Shown here one piece after another: positions 54,497-64,000 of a DNA stretch of 64,000 nucleotides. The DNA comes from Thereva unica (lineage: Eukaryota; Arthropoda; Insecta; Diptera; Therevidae): positions 163,508,393 to 163,572,392 of the forward strand of contig OX465281.1 in NCBI GenBank assembly GCA_949987705.1, written 5' to 3'. Positions within the stretch are counted from its first letter, which is position 1, and every line of letters starts with the position of its first letter. Both the position numbers and the translations under genes were made by a program. The notes beneath the pieces were generated by a model. It was given only the letters and a program-made list of their open reading frames with translations. It ran no database searches and was not told the origin of the DNA.

Positions 54497-55020
54497 TGTA
54501 ATGTTTGAGGGTCTTATTCGGAAAAACTCATGCTTCTCTTTTATTACTTTATTTATTCAATTAACAATAGGAACTTTCACCGTGAGCGCGATATAGCAAC
54601 GGGCTCCTTTATGAAGCTCTTTGGTGTTGGTTCCGAAGACCTGTTAATTCTCTCTGTCTTTCTTAAAATCAATTACATTATTTATATAGCTTAATTCTAC
54701 CCTCTCTACTTAACTTAATCTCTATAACTTATCCGTAACTTACTCAATTGCCGATTCATCATTTCATCAGTTCATTCATTTCTTGAGCAATGAACTTGAT
54801 TGTTTTTTAATTACCATTCATTCTTATTATTTCATACACCTGTTTGCTAATTATGTCACTCGTGTTCTATTTTCATTTTGTTTGTCAAGTGCACCGCGTC
54901 GGTCGTAATTCCGTGTTTACATCTGGTGCCGCGAATTTTGATGTAATATGATCGCAATTCTTTCGCGCTTCTGGTGCTTGAGTAATTTCATTGTTTTGCT
55001 CGTTTTCTTGACCTGGTTAA
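54497..55020 (-). repeat. Array LTR5, left part
   Basis: LTR3-type sequence up to the TTAA at 55017-55020 where piggyBac is inserted. The last 52 bases of this LTR are at 58005-58056. Confidence 0.9.
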
Positions 55021-55226
55021 CCCTTGTCGAGCGGCATAAATTTACAACCTTAAGAGGCGGCATAGGTACAATTGTACCTTCATATATTTTGTATGAACAA
55101 ATCCATTTTAGGTATAATTTTTTACAATTAATGAATAATATTTAGTATATAGATATTGTGTAGTCATGTTTTGTGATATTTTACCTGTATTCAGGAGTAC
55201 CAGGAATTTTTTTTTGCATTTTATGA

Positions 55227-55594
55227 CAGGTACCTAATAAAAATAATAAATATTTGCGGTAGATCTGATTCAAAGGATTTTATTACCCTGATTATTCTTG
55301 GTATGGAATACTAATTGGTTTTAGATTAGGATAAGAGTACCTGCTCTTATTCCAAGACTTATTGGAGTCCCTTTTGATATTCCAAGAATAATATAAGGAA
55401 ATATTATTTCCAGGTACCTAATAAAAATAATAAATATTTGCGGTAGATCTGATTCAAAGGATTTTATTACCCTGATTATTCTTGGTATGGAATACTAATT
55501 GGTTTTAGATTAGGATAAGAGTACCTGCTCTTATTCCAAGACTTATTGGAGTCCCTTCTGATATTCCAAGAATAATATAAGGAAATATTATTTT
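55227..55594. repeat. 184-bp tandem duplication in the piggyBac 5' region
   Basis: The block starting CAGGTACCTAATAAAAATAA at 55227 is repeated from 55411. The copies are nearly identical and contain the palindromic pair TTATTCTTGG/CCAAGAATAA. It lies between the 5' terminus and the transposase start and may affect promoter or transposase binding. Confidence 0.9.
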
Positions 55595-55731
55595 TTAGAA
55601 TAATTAGGGTTATATTCTTATGATTCAATCAAGAAGGTATAAAAGAAAAAGTAACTTTGACAAGCATTTAATATTGCTTGAGGCTTTGTGCAGTGAAGAT
55701 ATTGTTAAAGATAAAAGTTATACTAATCATT

Positions 55732-57672
55732 ATGAGTGATGAAGCTAGACCTAGTACCAGCCGCAGTTCAAGAACACGAGATTGCAGGTCGGTGTTATAT
55801 AGTGACAAACCTATAATGTAGTAGTATTTCATAATACAATTTCCATATTTTTACAGATATACATGCGAAGAAATCAGTGGAATGCTCGAAAAATCTGATT
55901 CTGAAGACGAGGGAGAACCGTACTGTGCATCTGATGACGAAAGTTACGTACCACAAGTTTCAGCAGAGGAAGAGTCTGATATTGAACAAGAAATGATCAT
56001 CGAACATGAAGAAGAATACGACTCAGACGAAAGTGTTGAAGATGAAAGTGTGTCTCCAAGTGTGGGTGATATATGGACTTCGAAGGATGGAACTCAATGG
56101 CGTAGTGTTCCACTACCCAATGCTCAAACAAGACGTCGTAATATCGTAAGACAAAAAGGTGGAGCTGCAGCAAACAGTAAGATGTATACAGCAAGAGAAA
56201 TATTTAAAACAATCATGACTCCGGAAATGTGTGACATCATATTACGCGAAACAAATCGGAAGGGCAAGAGAGTTTGTGAGGATTTCAATAATAAACTGGT
56301 TCAAACGTTTCCTGTAGCTTCCAAACGGCCACCACCAAAAACATTCAAGCCATTTAGTGAAAGTGAACTCGACGCATTTTTTGGTATACTTATTTCTACT
56401 GGTGTGCACAAAGATAATAAAGTGAATCTGAACGATTTGTGGCAGGTTGATGCTCTACCTCTTATACGTGCAGCAATGCCTCGTGACCGCTTCAAGATGA
56501 TGCTGAGATTCATCCGATTCGACAATGACATTACACGTGCAGAACGTTTGAAATCTGATAAAGCTGCACCAATACGGGACATCTGGACAATGCTGAACAG
56601 AAATTTGGAGAGAGCCTACAAGCCACATGAATGCATCACAGTCGACGAGCAACTATTTCCGTATAGAGGACATACCAAATTTACCCAATATATGCCTTCC
56701 AAACCGGCTAAATATGGGATAAAGGTTTTCTGGGTTTGTGATGCATCAAACGCATATCCGTTACAAGGTCAGCTTTATACTGGAAAACCAACAGATGGCC
56801 CTCGACAGGTAAACGTTGGTGAACGAACAGTTTTGGACCTAGTCAGCAAATACAAAGGTTCTGGAAGAAATGTCACCACCGACAACTTTTTCACATCTAT
56901 GGAACTAGCTAAGGTATTGAACTCCTGGAACATGACGTTAGTTGGCACAGTAAGAAAAAATAAAAGGTTCCTGCCAAGCAACATGCAGGCCTCCAAAGAA
57001 AGGCCTATAAACTCGACGAATTTTGCCTACAATAATGAAGCAACAGTTTGTTCATATGTGCGAAAGAAGAACAAAGCAGTCGTGCTTCTATCAACCATGC
57101 ACATGACGGGAGAAGTCGAAGAGACGCAAGCAGCCAAACCAGAGATAATAACATATTACAATAAAACCAAAGGCGGAGTAGACGTTATGGATAAAATGTT
57201 GGGAGAATATAGTGTCAAACGACGGACATTGCGTTGGCCTCTGGCATTTTTTTATAACATGATTGACGTCTCTGGGTTAGCATCGTACGTCATCTTCAGA
57301 GAACACAACCCACGTTTCTGCACAAAGGATCAACGAAGAAAGTTCCTCAAAGATCTTGCCACTCAGCTTTGTATGCCTGCAGTCGAAACTCGGAGTACAA
57401 ACCGAATGTGTATGAGGAATCATTTCCTTCGATGTGCAGTGGAAATGGTGCTTGGAAAACGCATTCTGGTGACGTCAGAACCAGCGGCTGGACGTCAAGA
57501 ACCTCATGGTAGTCGTGGAGCCTCCCCTGTCGTTGGTAGCTGTTATATCTGCCGAGAGCTGAAGAGGAAGCAGCGCAAAACTAGAAAGTCCTGTGTGGTT
57601 TGCCTTAATCCCGTTTGCGATGAACATTCACTACCAAAGACGACGTGCATTAATTGCGAAGAAAATCAATAA
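55732..57672 (+). CDS. piggyBac transposase, 623 aa, one intron (55788-55856)
   Basis: It cuts and pastes the element at TTAA. Exon 1 is 55732-55787 (MSDEARPSTSRSSRTRDC); a 69-bp intron GTCGGT...TTACAG joins it in frame to exon 2 (55857-57672). The first ATG of the long exon (55882 region) would lose ~28 residues. An acidic N-terminal region precedes the DDE_Tnp_1_7 domain with the Asp triad at about 282 (TVDEQLFPYRG), 361 (TTDNFFTS) and 461 (GGVDVMDKM). The spacing (79 and 100) is close to that in the founding piggyBac. The C-terminal cysteine-rich domain, CYICREL...CVVCLNPVCDEH...CINC (~57541-57655), binds the ends. No stops. Confidence 0.93.
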
Positions 57673-58004
57673 AATAAAAAAATCTTAATTATATTTTGTA
57701 AGGTACAATAAATTAACATAATCATTCAAAAAACGTTGATTCTTTTTTTTTCTTGCATTATCTTCATAGAAAATATATAAAGGTACAATTGTACCTATAC
57801 CGCCATTTATAGGTGTAAAAAAAATGTGATCTCTTGATAAGTGAGGGGGTTGAGATATTTTTCTGAAATTTGACTTATGAAATCTAGGCCACAAAAGTAG
57901 AGATGTCAGAAAATATGAGGGCTCTATTGCTTCTGGGGAAAGAGCAATCAAAATTTAAAAACGCAAAAGTTACAATTGTACCTATTCAGCTCGACGAGGG
58001 TTAA

Positions 58005-58056
58005 TCTTTCTTTTATTGATCTTTGAAGTGACGCTGAGATTTGCGCGGGCATTACA
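58005..58056 (-). repeat. Array LTR5, right end
   Basis: The end of the LTR after piggyBac, finishing GCGCGGGCATTACA, then ATAT and the continuing BEL RT. Confidence 0.9.
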
Positions 58057-60785
58057 ATATCAGAGAATTCTTTGGCGGAACCAATCCTCAAATAACGTAC
58101 AAGATTACCTGCTAACCACAGTCACCTTCGGAACCACAGCAGCTCCATATTTGGCGATACGTGCACTCAAACAACTCGCAATGGATGAAAGTCAAAACTT
58201 TCCGCTCGCATCAAAGGCAACAGAGTGTGATTTTTATGTTGACGACTTGCTGACGGGTGCAGACAATATTGATACAGCGCTAACCTTGCAATCACAATTA
58301 ATTACTATGTTAAGATCAGTATGTTTTAACCTCAGGAAGTGGAGCATCAACAACAAAAAAATTCTAGAAGATCTGCCAACCGAGTACAGGGAATACAAGG
58401 ACATCGTGTCATTTTCTGAAACAGACTCCATCAAGACTCTAGGTGTACGCTGGCAACCACACTCTGATCAATTTTCATTCAACTACAAGGCCTTCAAGGA
58501 GCACAGCACCACAACCAAACGAGCAATACTATCAGAGGTGGCTTCCCTATACGACCCCCTAGGATTAATTCACCCAGTGATTATCTTAGCCAAAATGATT
58601 ATACAAGATTTGTGGGTAACCGGATGCTCTTGGGATCAACCCGTTTCGGAACATATCAAAGGACACTGGATAAAATACAAAACGGATTTACAAAGCCTAA
58701 ACAAGTTTTCCATTCCTCGATGGATTCACTATTCACCACAATGCAACATGCAGCTACATGGGTTTTGCGATGCGTCTGTACGCGCCTTTGCAGCGGTCAT
58801 ATATCTTCGAGTTATGGATGATCAGGGCAATGTTATATTAACATTACTAACATCACGAACGAGGGTCGCGCCTATAAAAACAGTTTCCATACCTCGACTG
58901 GAGCTAAACGGTGCATTACTTCTAGCTCGCTTAATGAAGAAAATTGTATCGACTATGCATCTTCAAGGTATTCCAGTGTTTGCTTGGACGGATTCAACTA
59001 TTGTTCTCCAATAGATTCGACAGCATGCTGCTCGAAGGAAGACTTATGTAGCAAACCGACTCGTTGAGATTCAGGAACTCATTAAATATGATCAATGGAG
59101 ACACATCGCCACACAATGGAATCCCGCGGACCTAGCAAGTAGAGGGACCACTGCGAGTAATTTAATAAACAACAAACTTTTGCTAAATGGTCCACCATGG
59201 TTGATCAAGGATCCAGAAGACTGGCCAGTCGGTGCTACTAGAGGGGAGGAAACAGCTTTGGAGTTTAAGGAAACTACGACAATCCTGCTAAATAAACTTG
59301 AGGATGATTTAACACATCGCTACTCATCGTATACATACTTAGTTCGTATAATAGCCACAATATATCGTTTTATATACAACGTCCGAAACCCTACTGCAAA
59401 ACAAACACAACCATTAACGACAGATGAGTTACGGGCATCGGAAATAATAATTTTACGACAGACTCAACAACTCGTTTTCTACGGTGAATACTACAGCTTA
59501 CAGCATGGCAAACCACTATCATCAAAGAGCAATCTACTGAAGCTGAATCCATTTCTTGATCCAGATGGCCTGATCAGAGTTGGAGGACGATTAACGAATG
59601 CCATGATTCCCTACACGCAGAAACACCCAATTATTTTACCACGAGATCACCACATCACAAGGCTAATCATCGACAAAACACACCTCGAGACATTGCACGG
59701 TGGTGTATCGTTGGTTTTAGCCACAACCAGGAATAAATATTGGATATTGGATGGTAGGAGATGTATCACCACGAGACTCCACAAATGCATCATCTGCGCC
59801 AGACATCGTCAGACTACAACCCACCAACTGTTGGGCAGCTTACCATTATGTAGAACCAATGTGTCCAAACCATTCACGAATACAGGAGTTGACTACGCCG
59901 GTCAGTTGGTCATCAAGAGATCGAAACTCCGCAATGCCAAAGTATCAAAGGAATACATCTGCATTTTTGTATGAATGACAACGAAGGCGATTCACATTGA
60001 GCTGGCATCAGACCTAACATCAGAAGCCTTTGTTGCGGCATTCAAGCGATTTATTGCTAGACGAGGCAAATGTACCGACGTTTATTCCGATTGTGGCACC
60101 AGCTTCATAGGAGGGCGAAAGCCATCGGAGAAGGAACTACAACAGGCAATTAAGGAATCCCGTTCAGCAGTTGGTCAATATTTATCAAATTTGGCAATAA
60201 ACTGGCACTTTAATCCACCAGCAGCCCCGCACTTTGGAGGTCTCTGGGAGGCAGGTGTCAAGTCAATTAAGTACCACATCAAAAGAACAATTGGAAACGC
60301 AGTCAACACATTCGAAGAATTTATGACCATCCTTACGCAAATTGAAGCCTTCCTCAACTCCAGACCAATATGTTATTTACCAAATACCACTGAGGATCCA
60401 CTCATCTTAACTCCTGGCCACTTCCTAGTTGGTCAGTCACTAACAATTCTACCAGAGTCAGATGCAGGCACCGTCTCATTAAAACAACGATGGCAGCACA
60501 TGAGAAACCAGACGAAACATTTTTGGGACAAGTGGTCGAAGGATTACTTAAACCAACTCCATCAACGCCCGAAGTGGCAACAGCAACAAAGCAACATCCA
60601 GCCAGGACAAGTTGTTCTGTTGAACGGCGACACTACTCCACCTACAGCTTGGCCACTTGGAATAGTTGAAGAAGTCTCCCCAGGAAATGATGGTTTAGTA
60701 TCTACGTGTGGTGCAAGTTCTAACTCAGTTAGGCCTCTTTAAACGTTCAGTCACCAAACTATGTCTCTTGCCCATGCAGGCATAG
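58057..60785 (+). pseudogene. pol: BEL Pol: RT (C-terminal part), RNase H, integrase
   Basis: It continues the BEL RT of 33907. RT: VTFGTTAAPYLAIRALKQLA and CDFYVDDLLTGAD with the YVDD at 58235-58246. The Pao connection block SEVASLYDPLGLIHPV follows. RNase H: HGFCDASVRAFAAVIY and IPRLELNGALLLARLM. A TAG at 59012-59014 interrupts it. Integrase: finger near HLETLHGG and CIICARH, first Asp in NTGVDYAGQL, second in DCGTSFIGG, Glu in FGGLWEAGVKSIKY. A TGA lies at 59972-59974 and a one-base shift near 60700. The true stop in the shifted frame is at 60783-60785. Order and motifs are typical Pao, but the breaks make it inactive. Confidence 0.88.
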
Positions 60786-60872
60786 AGCCACTTTAATTGC
60801 CATGTTCGTCCAAAGTGTCGTCTTTTAATGTCATGTAGTTAAAAGCAAACAATTAAAACCAAAATATTTCAG

Positions 60873-61166
60873 ATTGGTAATCGTTATGAATGCGAAGAAC
60901 AAGGCTACTGGGACAACTGGGACAGTTACCTTTACATCGACGAAGAGGTCTCCTTATCGCCTCCTCCACAGGATGGTTCGACGAGTCCTCTTAATCAAGC
61001 ATTACAAGGTTCAACAAGTACCCAGGAATATCCACCCCCACTACCGGAGCAAACCAGGTACACTGTCCCAGCTGTCGAAGAACCGGCAAACATTAATGGG
61101 AGACCCGTCTCTTCGCTACGAATACTGCGACCAACACGTACGTTAAAGGAATATAAGGATAGATAA
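60873..61166 (+). other. Downstream open frame behind a splice-acceptor-like site, BEL 3' region
   Basis: After AAAATATTTCAG (ending ~60872) a frame is open for about 98 codons without its own ATG. It starts IGNRYECEEQGYWDNWD, then has an acidic and Pro-rich stretch (PPPQDGSTSP, EYPPPLPEQ). It ends in PVSSLRILRPTRTLKEYKDR before a TAA at 61164-61166. It lies between the integrase and the foldback element. It could be a spliced accessory exon of the BEL element (some BEL-like elements carry a third gene) or a captured exon. No family is recognised. Confidence 0.4.
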
Positions 61167-61230
61167 AACAACGATTTTCAACGTTTTACCACGAGAGAAG
61201 GTGTCGACATTTTTCTATCCAAACAGGTTA

Positions 61231-62799
61231 GCCCAGTCACTTTATACAAAAAAAAGGCAAAACCTCTGAAAAAATGCAACTGGAGATTTATCAGCGGGAT
61301 TCTCTTTATTTTGGGGTCACAAATAATTTCCCAAAAGTCCATAAAGCCAACTGACCGGCTACTCGAGTTATAGGGGGTCAAAGGTCCCTAAAATCTCTTT
61401 TTCTCCAATATCTCGTAAATTATCGGTTTTACGCAATTTTTGGCTAAGTAAAGATTGTTCGTGAGATGAATCTGCATAAAAAAGTCCTGCACAAAATTTA
61501 CGTAGAACCAATAGTTTTTGAGATATGGGGCTGAGAAAACTCGGCCATCGCGCTGCATTCGTTTCCGCACCACCTTTGAAGTAGAATTCAAGCAGCGGTT
61601 TTATATAGTATCCGCAGTAGGCCTAGTCCATAGGTTACAAGGTATGAAATAATTTTGTTGGTTATCTCTCTATCTCTTCTATCTCCATTTCTTTCATGTG
61701 GTCATCTTCATCAACACTCACCTCAAAGGAAAATAACGAAATGTGGTCGGCGCTACCATCGTTCAACTCAGGGGCAATGGTTGAATCCCCGGACATCGAA
61801 TTGAGACACGACGGGCCCCGATAAGAGCCATAAGCTACAGAACATGGCAACCCTACTTTTCTGCATTCTGCATTTTATACATAAACCTTTGGAAAAAAAT
61901 GCAACTGGTTTTATGCAATTTTTGGCTAAGTAAAGATTGTTCGTGAGATAAATCTGCATAAAAATGTCCTATACGAAATTTACGTAAAACCAATGGTTTT
62001 TTAGATATGGGTTTCGGGCATCGGGAATCAATTTTTCAGAAATATTCGTACATTAGTTTTGTAAAATGCACTAAAATTGATTTTCGTGACCTTTGACCCT
62101 CCATAACTCGAGTAGCCGGCCAGTTAGCTTTATGGACTTTTGGGAAATTATTTGTGACACCAAAATAAAGGGAATTCCGCTGGAAAATCTCCAGTTACAT
62201 TTTTTTAGAGGTTTGTGTACATACGTATAAATTGCAGAATGCAGAATAGTAGCATTACAATTTTCCGTTGCGTATGGTTCTTGTCGGGCCCGCCCGATGT
62301 CTGAGGATACAACCATTGAACTTGAGGTGGACGATGATGACGCCAACCCCATTTCGTTATTTTAATCTGGGATAGGTGTTGATGAAGATGACAGCATGAA
62401 AGAAGTGAAGATAGAAGAGATAGAGAGATAATCAAAAAAATTTTTTATGCTTGGTAACCTTTGGACTAGGTCTACTGGGGATACCATGTAAAAACGCTGC
62501 CCTCATTATAGTTCAAAGGTGGTGTGGAAAAGAATGCAGTGCGATGCCCGAGTTTTCCCAAACCCATACCTCAAAAACCATTGGTTCTTTACTTAGCCAA
62601 AAATTGCGTAAAACCGATAATTTACGAGATATTGGAGAAAAGGAGATTTTAGGGACCTTTGACCCCCCATAACTCGAGTAGCCGGTCAGTTGGCTTTATG
62701 GACTTTTGGGAAATTATTTGTGACCTCAAAATAAAGAGAATCCCGCTGATAAATCTCCAGTTGCATTTTTTCAGAGGTTCATGTATAAAGTGACTGGGC
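61231..62799. mobile_element. Foldback element, 1569 bp, with TA duplications
   Basis: The ends are GCCCAGTCACTTTATACA and its complement, with TA on both sides (61229-61230, 62800-62801). The left arm 61231 to ~61880 is largely the reverse complement of the right arm ~62220-62799, including AGTCCATAAAGCCAACTGAC and TATCTCTCTATCTCTTCTAT. The centre adds further copies of arm segments: ~61895-62010 direct to the left arm, ~62085-62200 inverted to it. No transposase. TA target and the termini suggest a Tc1/mariner-type non-autonomous element. Confidence 0.85.
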
Positions 62800-62801
62800 T
62801 A

Positions 62802-62994
62802 GGTATTATGCAAAATAGATTTCGAAAAAATCCAACGACGATGGGGAAGGGAGCAGACGATTAACCTCCCCGGCCGTTATCAAGCGAAGGTTAAGGTAAA
62901 GGCCGAAGGAAATATCCTCTTTCACCACTATCGGAAAAGAGGAATTTCAAAACTACGAAACTTGTTGATCGAGAACGATCAACGGGGGGGAGGA
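62802..62994 (+). promoter_or_regulatory. BEL 3' non-coding end and polypurine tract
   Basis: A short non-coding stretch ends in the purine run GGGGGGGAGGA (62984-62994) immediately before the 3' LTR start. It also has a TTGATCG-AGAA-CGATCAA hairpin at about 62964-62981. Confidence 0.75.
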
Positions 62995-63213
62995 TGTTCA
63001 ACCTGAATCCTAAAATGAAAAAGGAAATCAGTAATACGAATTTTCGAATATTGAAGTAATACCTGGTGCCTGGGTGTTACACAGGCACAATCCAACAATT
63101 AATATCTGAAATGAAAATGAAATTAATACACTCGAAGGGGCAAAATGTCAACAAAGACCACAACAATAACAATGACATAATTAAAACAAATAAACATGAA
63201 TTACACATAAAAC
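62995..63213 (+). repeat. BEL 3' LTR, first 219 bp only
   Basis: It repeats 25900 onward (TGTTCAACCTGAATCC to ACATAAAACAT) with a few percent difference. Homology ends at about 63213. The rest may lie beyond the window behind another insert. Confidence 0.85.
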
Positions 63214-64000
63214 ATTAGACTGTGTCAAAATGCACGAACATTTTTTTTTCACCTGCTCTTTTAGTATGTTATCGGGGACCTGAAAACATGAATTTTGCGC
63301 GAAACTAGACCTTGTTTGATTGAATCTAACAGGTCGCTCAAGTGACAAAAGTAATGTTGAGAACAACCATAAAAGAAGCAACCTAAAATGAAATGAAATT
63401 ATGAATATGAAGTAAATATATATCAAATGATACTTATGTATACTTGTCCACTTGAAGTAAATAAACAACCTGAAATAAGAAAAAAGTTAAGCAAAAATAG
63501 AAATTATGTAATCATTTACCTATATTGAAGTTTATCAACAACATGAGAACAAGCGATAAAACACACAAGCTAAAGATTTCAGGGATTCTTCAAGGGAAGA
63601 ACCCTGACCAAAACAAAGAATTGCACCGTCGGAAATTGCCGCATAAATACACAAAAACTTAAAAAACATTAAACTTTTAAGCTAACATATACAAAAATAA
63701 AACATAAAATTGAAATTAAACGACACAATGTACTAAAGCAATACAACATAACGTACAACAGAACTTTCACTTCGCGTTTTTTTTTATGCGACGAAATCGC
63801 GAAAACAACAAACAATCTGATGACCGCGAACTCCCCGAGAGGTGTACTAAAGCGACCACGGCGGTACACCTGGATAAACCGCGTAAAAAACGGCAAAGTT
63901 CGCGAAGAAAAACGCAGATGTCCACAACGAATTTGGCACTCTGCGAACTGACATCCATCAGCTGATAGTGCCAGTAGATAATTTCAGCACCGCTGAATAT
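63214..64000. other. Unassigned AT-rich sequence interrupting the BEL 3' LTR
   Basis: It starts near AGACTGTGTCAAAATGC. TGTGTCAAAA could be the start of another LTR, but no partner is in the window. A GGTGTAC...GTACACC inverted pair is at about 63840-63869. No gene is supported. Confidence 0.5.

Larger units (their letters stand above)
55021..58000 (+). mobile_element. piggyBac transposon, 2980 bp, with TTAA duplications
   Basis: TTAA is present at 55017-55020 and 58001-58004, inside an otherwise intact LTR. Terminal inverted repeats are CCCTTGTCGAGCGG and the complement of CAGCTCGACGAGGG, with two mismatches. Subterminal inverted repeats centred on the palindrome GGTACAATTGTACC lie at about 55056-55090 and 57770-57806. 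One transposase gene occupies 55732-57672. Exact target site and complete gene suggest a recent arrival and possibly an active element. Confidence 0.95.
33908..58056 (-). mobile_element. Tandem gypsy array: five LTRs, two full and two partial internal units
   Basis: Order on the plus map: LTR1 33908-34478, internal 1, LTR2 40797-41367, internal 2, LTR3 47686-48261, BEL fragment 48262-48651, partial internal 48652-51091, LTR4 51092-51667, BEL fragment 51668-52057, partial internal 52058-54496, LTR5 54497-58056 (split by piggyBac). Offsets are exactly 6889 bp for the full units and 3406 bp for the partial units. The internal units are more than 99 percent alike by eye. All coding is on the minus strand. 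The element is Ty3/gypsy of a 412/mdg1-like type (tentative), decayed and with a MITE in its protease. Confidence 0.85.
25900..63213 (+). mobile_element. BEL/Pao LTR retrotransposon expanded by nested inserts
   Basis: It has a 5' LTR (25900-27224), gag, zinc knuckles, protease, RT, RNase H, a Pao-type integrase, a purine tract and the start of the 3' LTR (62995-63213). Inserts are at 28055-28865, 30021-33304, 33908-58056 and 61231-62799. The BEL reading continues across the first three inserts with target duplications of 11, 12 and 4 bp. Many stops and shifts show it is inactive. Without inserts it would be about 8.4 kb. The 3' LTR is cut at about 63213 by unrelated sequence. Confidence 0.85.

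Noticed and set aside
61388..62435. Minus-strand ORFs of 60-95 codons in the foldback element
   Set aside because: They are mirrored fragments within inverted arms; no conserved domain or transposase motif.

Overview
The window is a dense nest of eukaryotic transposable elements. There are Ty3/gypsy and BEL/Pao LTR retrotransposons, APE-type LINEs, a piggyBac transposon, a Helitron helicase relic and foldback elements. The DNA is AT-rich, the repertoire is typical of arthropods, and two eukaryotic gene fragments (peroxiredoxin and ALG12) are present. The source is most likely an insect or another arthropod; the order cannot be told from sequence alone. No intact single-copy host gene was found.

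Layout. 1-4.8 kb: a ~0.94 kb direct repeat split by a Helitron PIF1-helicase relic, a short DUF4806-like ORF, two minisatellites and a SINE-like stretch. 4.8-6.6 kb: a minus-strand BEL LTR and a foldback MITE. 6.7-25.2 kb: an old minus-strand gypsy element (gag-PR-RT-RH-IN) whose integrase is split twice. One split is a 5'-truncated jockey-like LINE that itself carries an intact CsRn1-clade LTR element (8178-13853). The other is a plus-strand LINE (14142-21423, perfect 12-bp target duplication) that itself carries a 3.95-kb foreign segment with peroxiredoxin, tRNA-Lys and ALG12 pseudogenes. The gypsy 5' LTR sits inside a minus-strand Pao integrase relic.

25.9-63.2 kb: a plus-strand BEL/Pao element stretched to about 37 kb by insertions. 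These are two minus-strand copies of one LINE family (28055-28865 truncated; 30021-33304 with an intact 991-aa ORF), a 24-kb minus-strand gypsy array (33908-58056) and a 1.57-kb foldback element (61231-62799). The array holds two full 6889-bp LTR-plus-internal units sharing an LTR. It is followed by a tandem amplification of a 3406-bp segment that includes 390 bp of the BEL host. The last LTR carries a piggyBac (55021-58000) with TTAA duplications and an apparently intact, intron-containing transposase.

The elements do not cooperate as a pathway; the value lies in the readable history. Several junctions have exact target duplications, which gives an order of insertion. LTR marker sites show that the array formed by recombination between the two diverged LTRs of one old insertion. 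The elements most likely to be functional are the CsRn1 element, the 991-aa LINE and the piggyBac.
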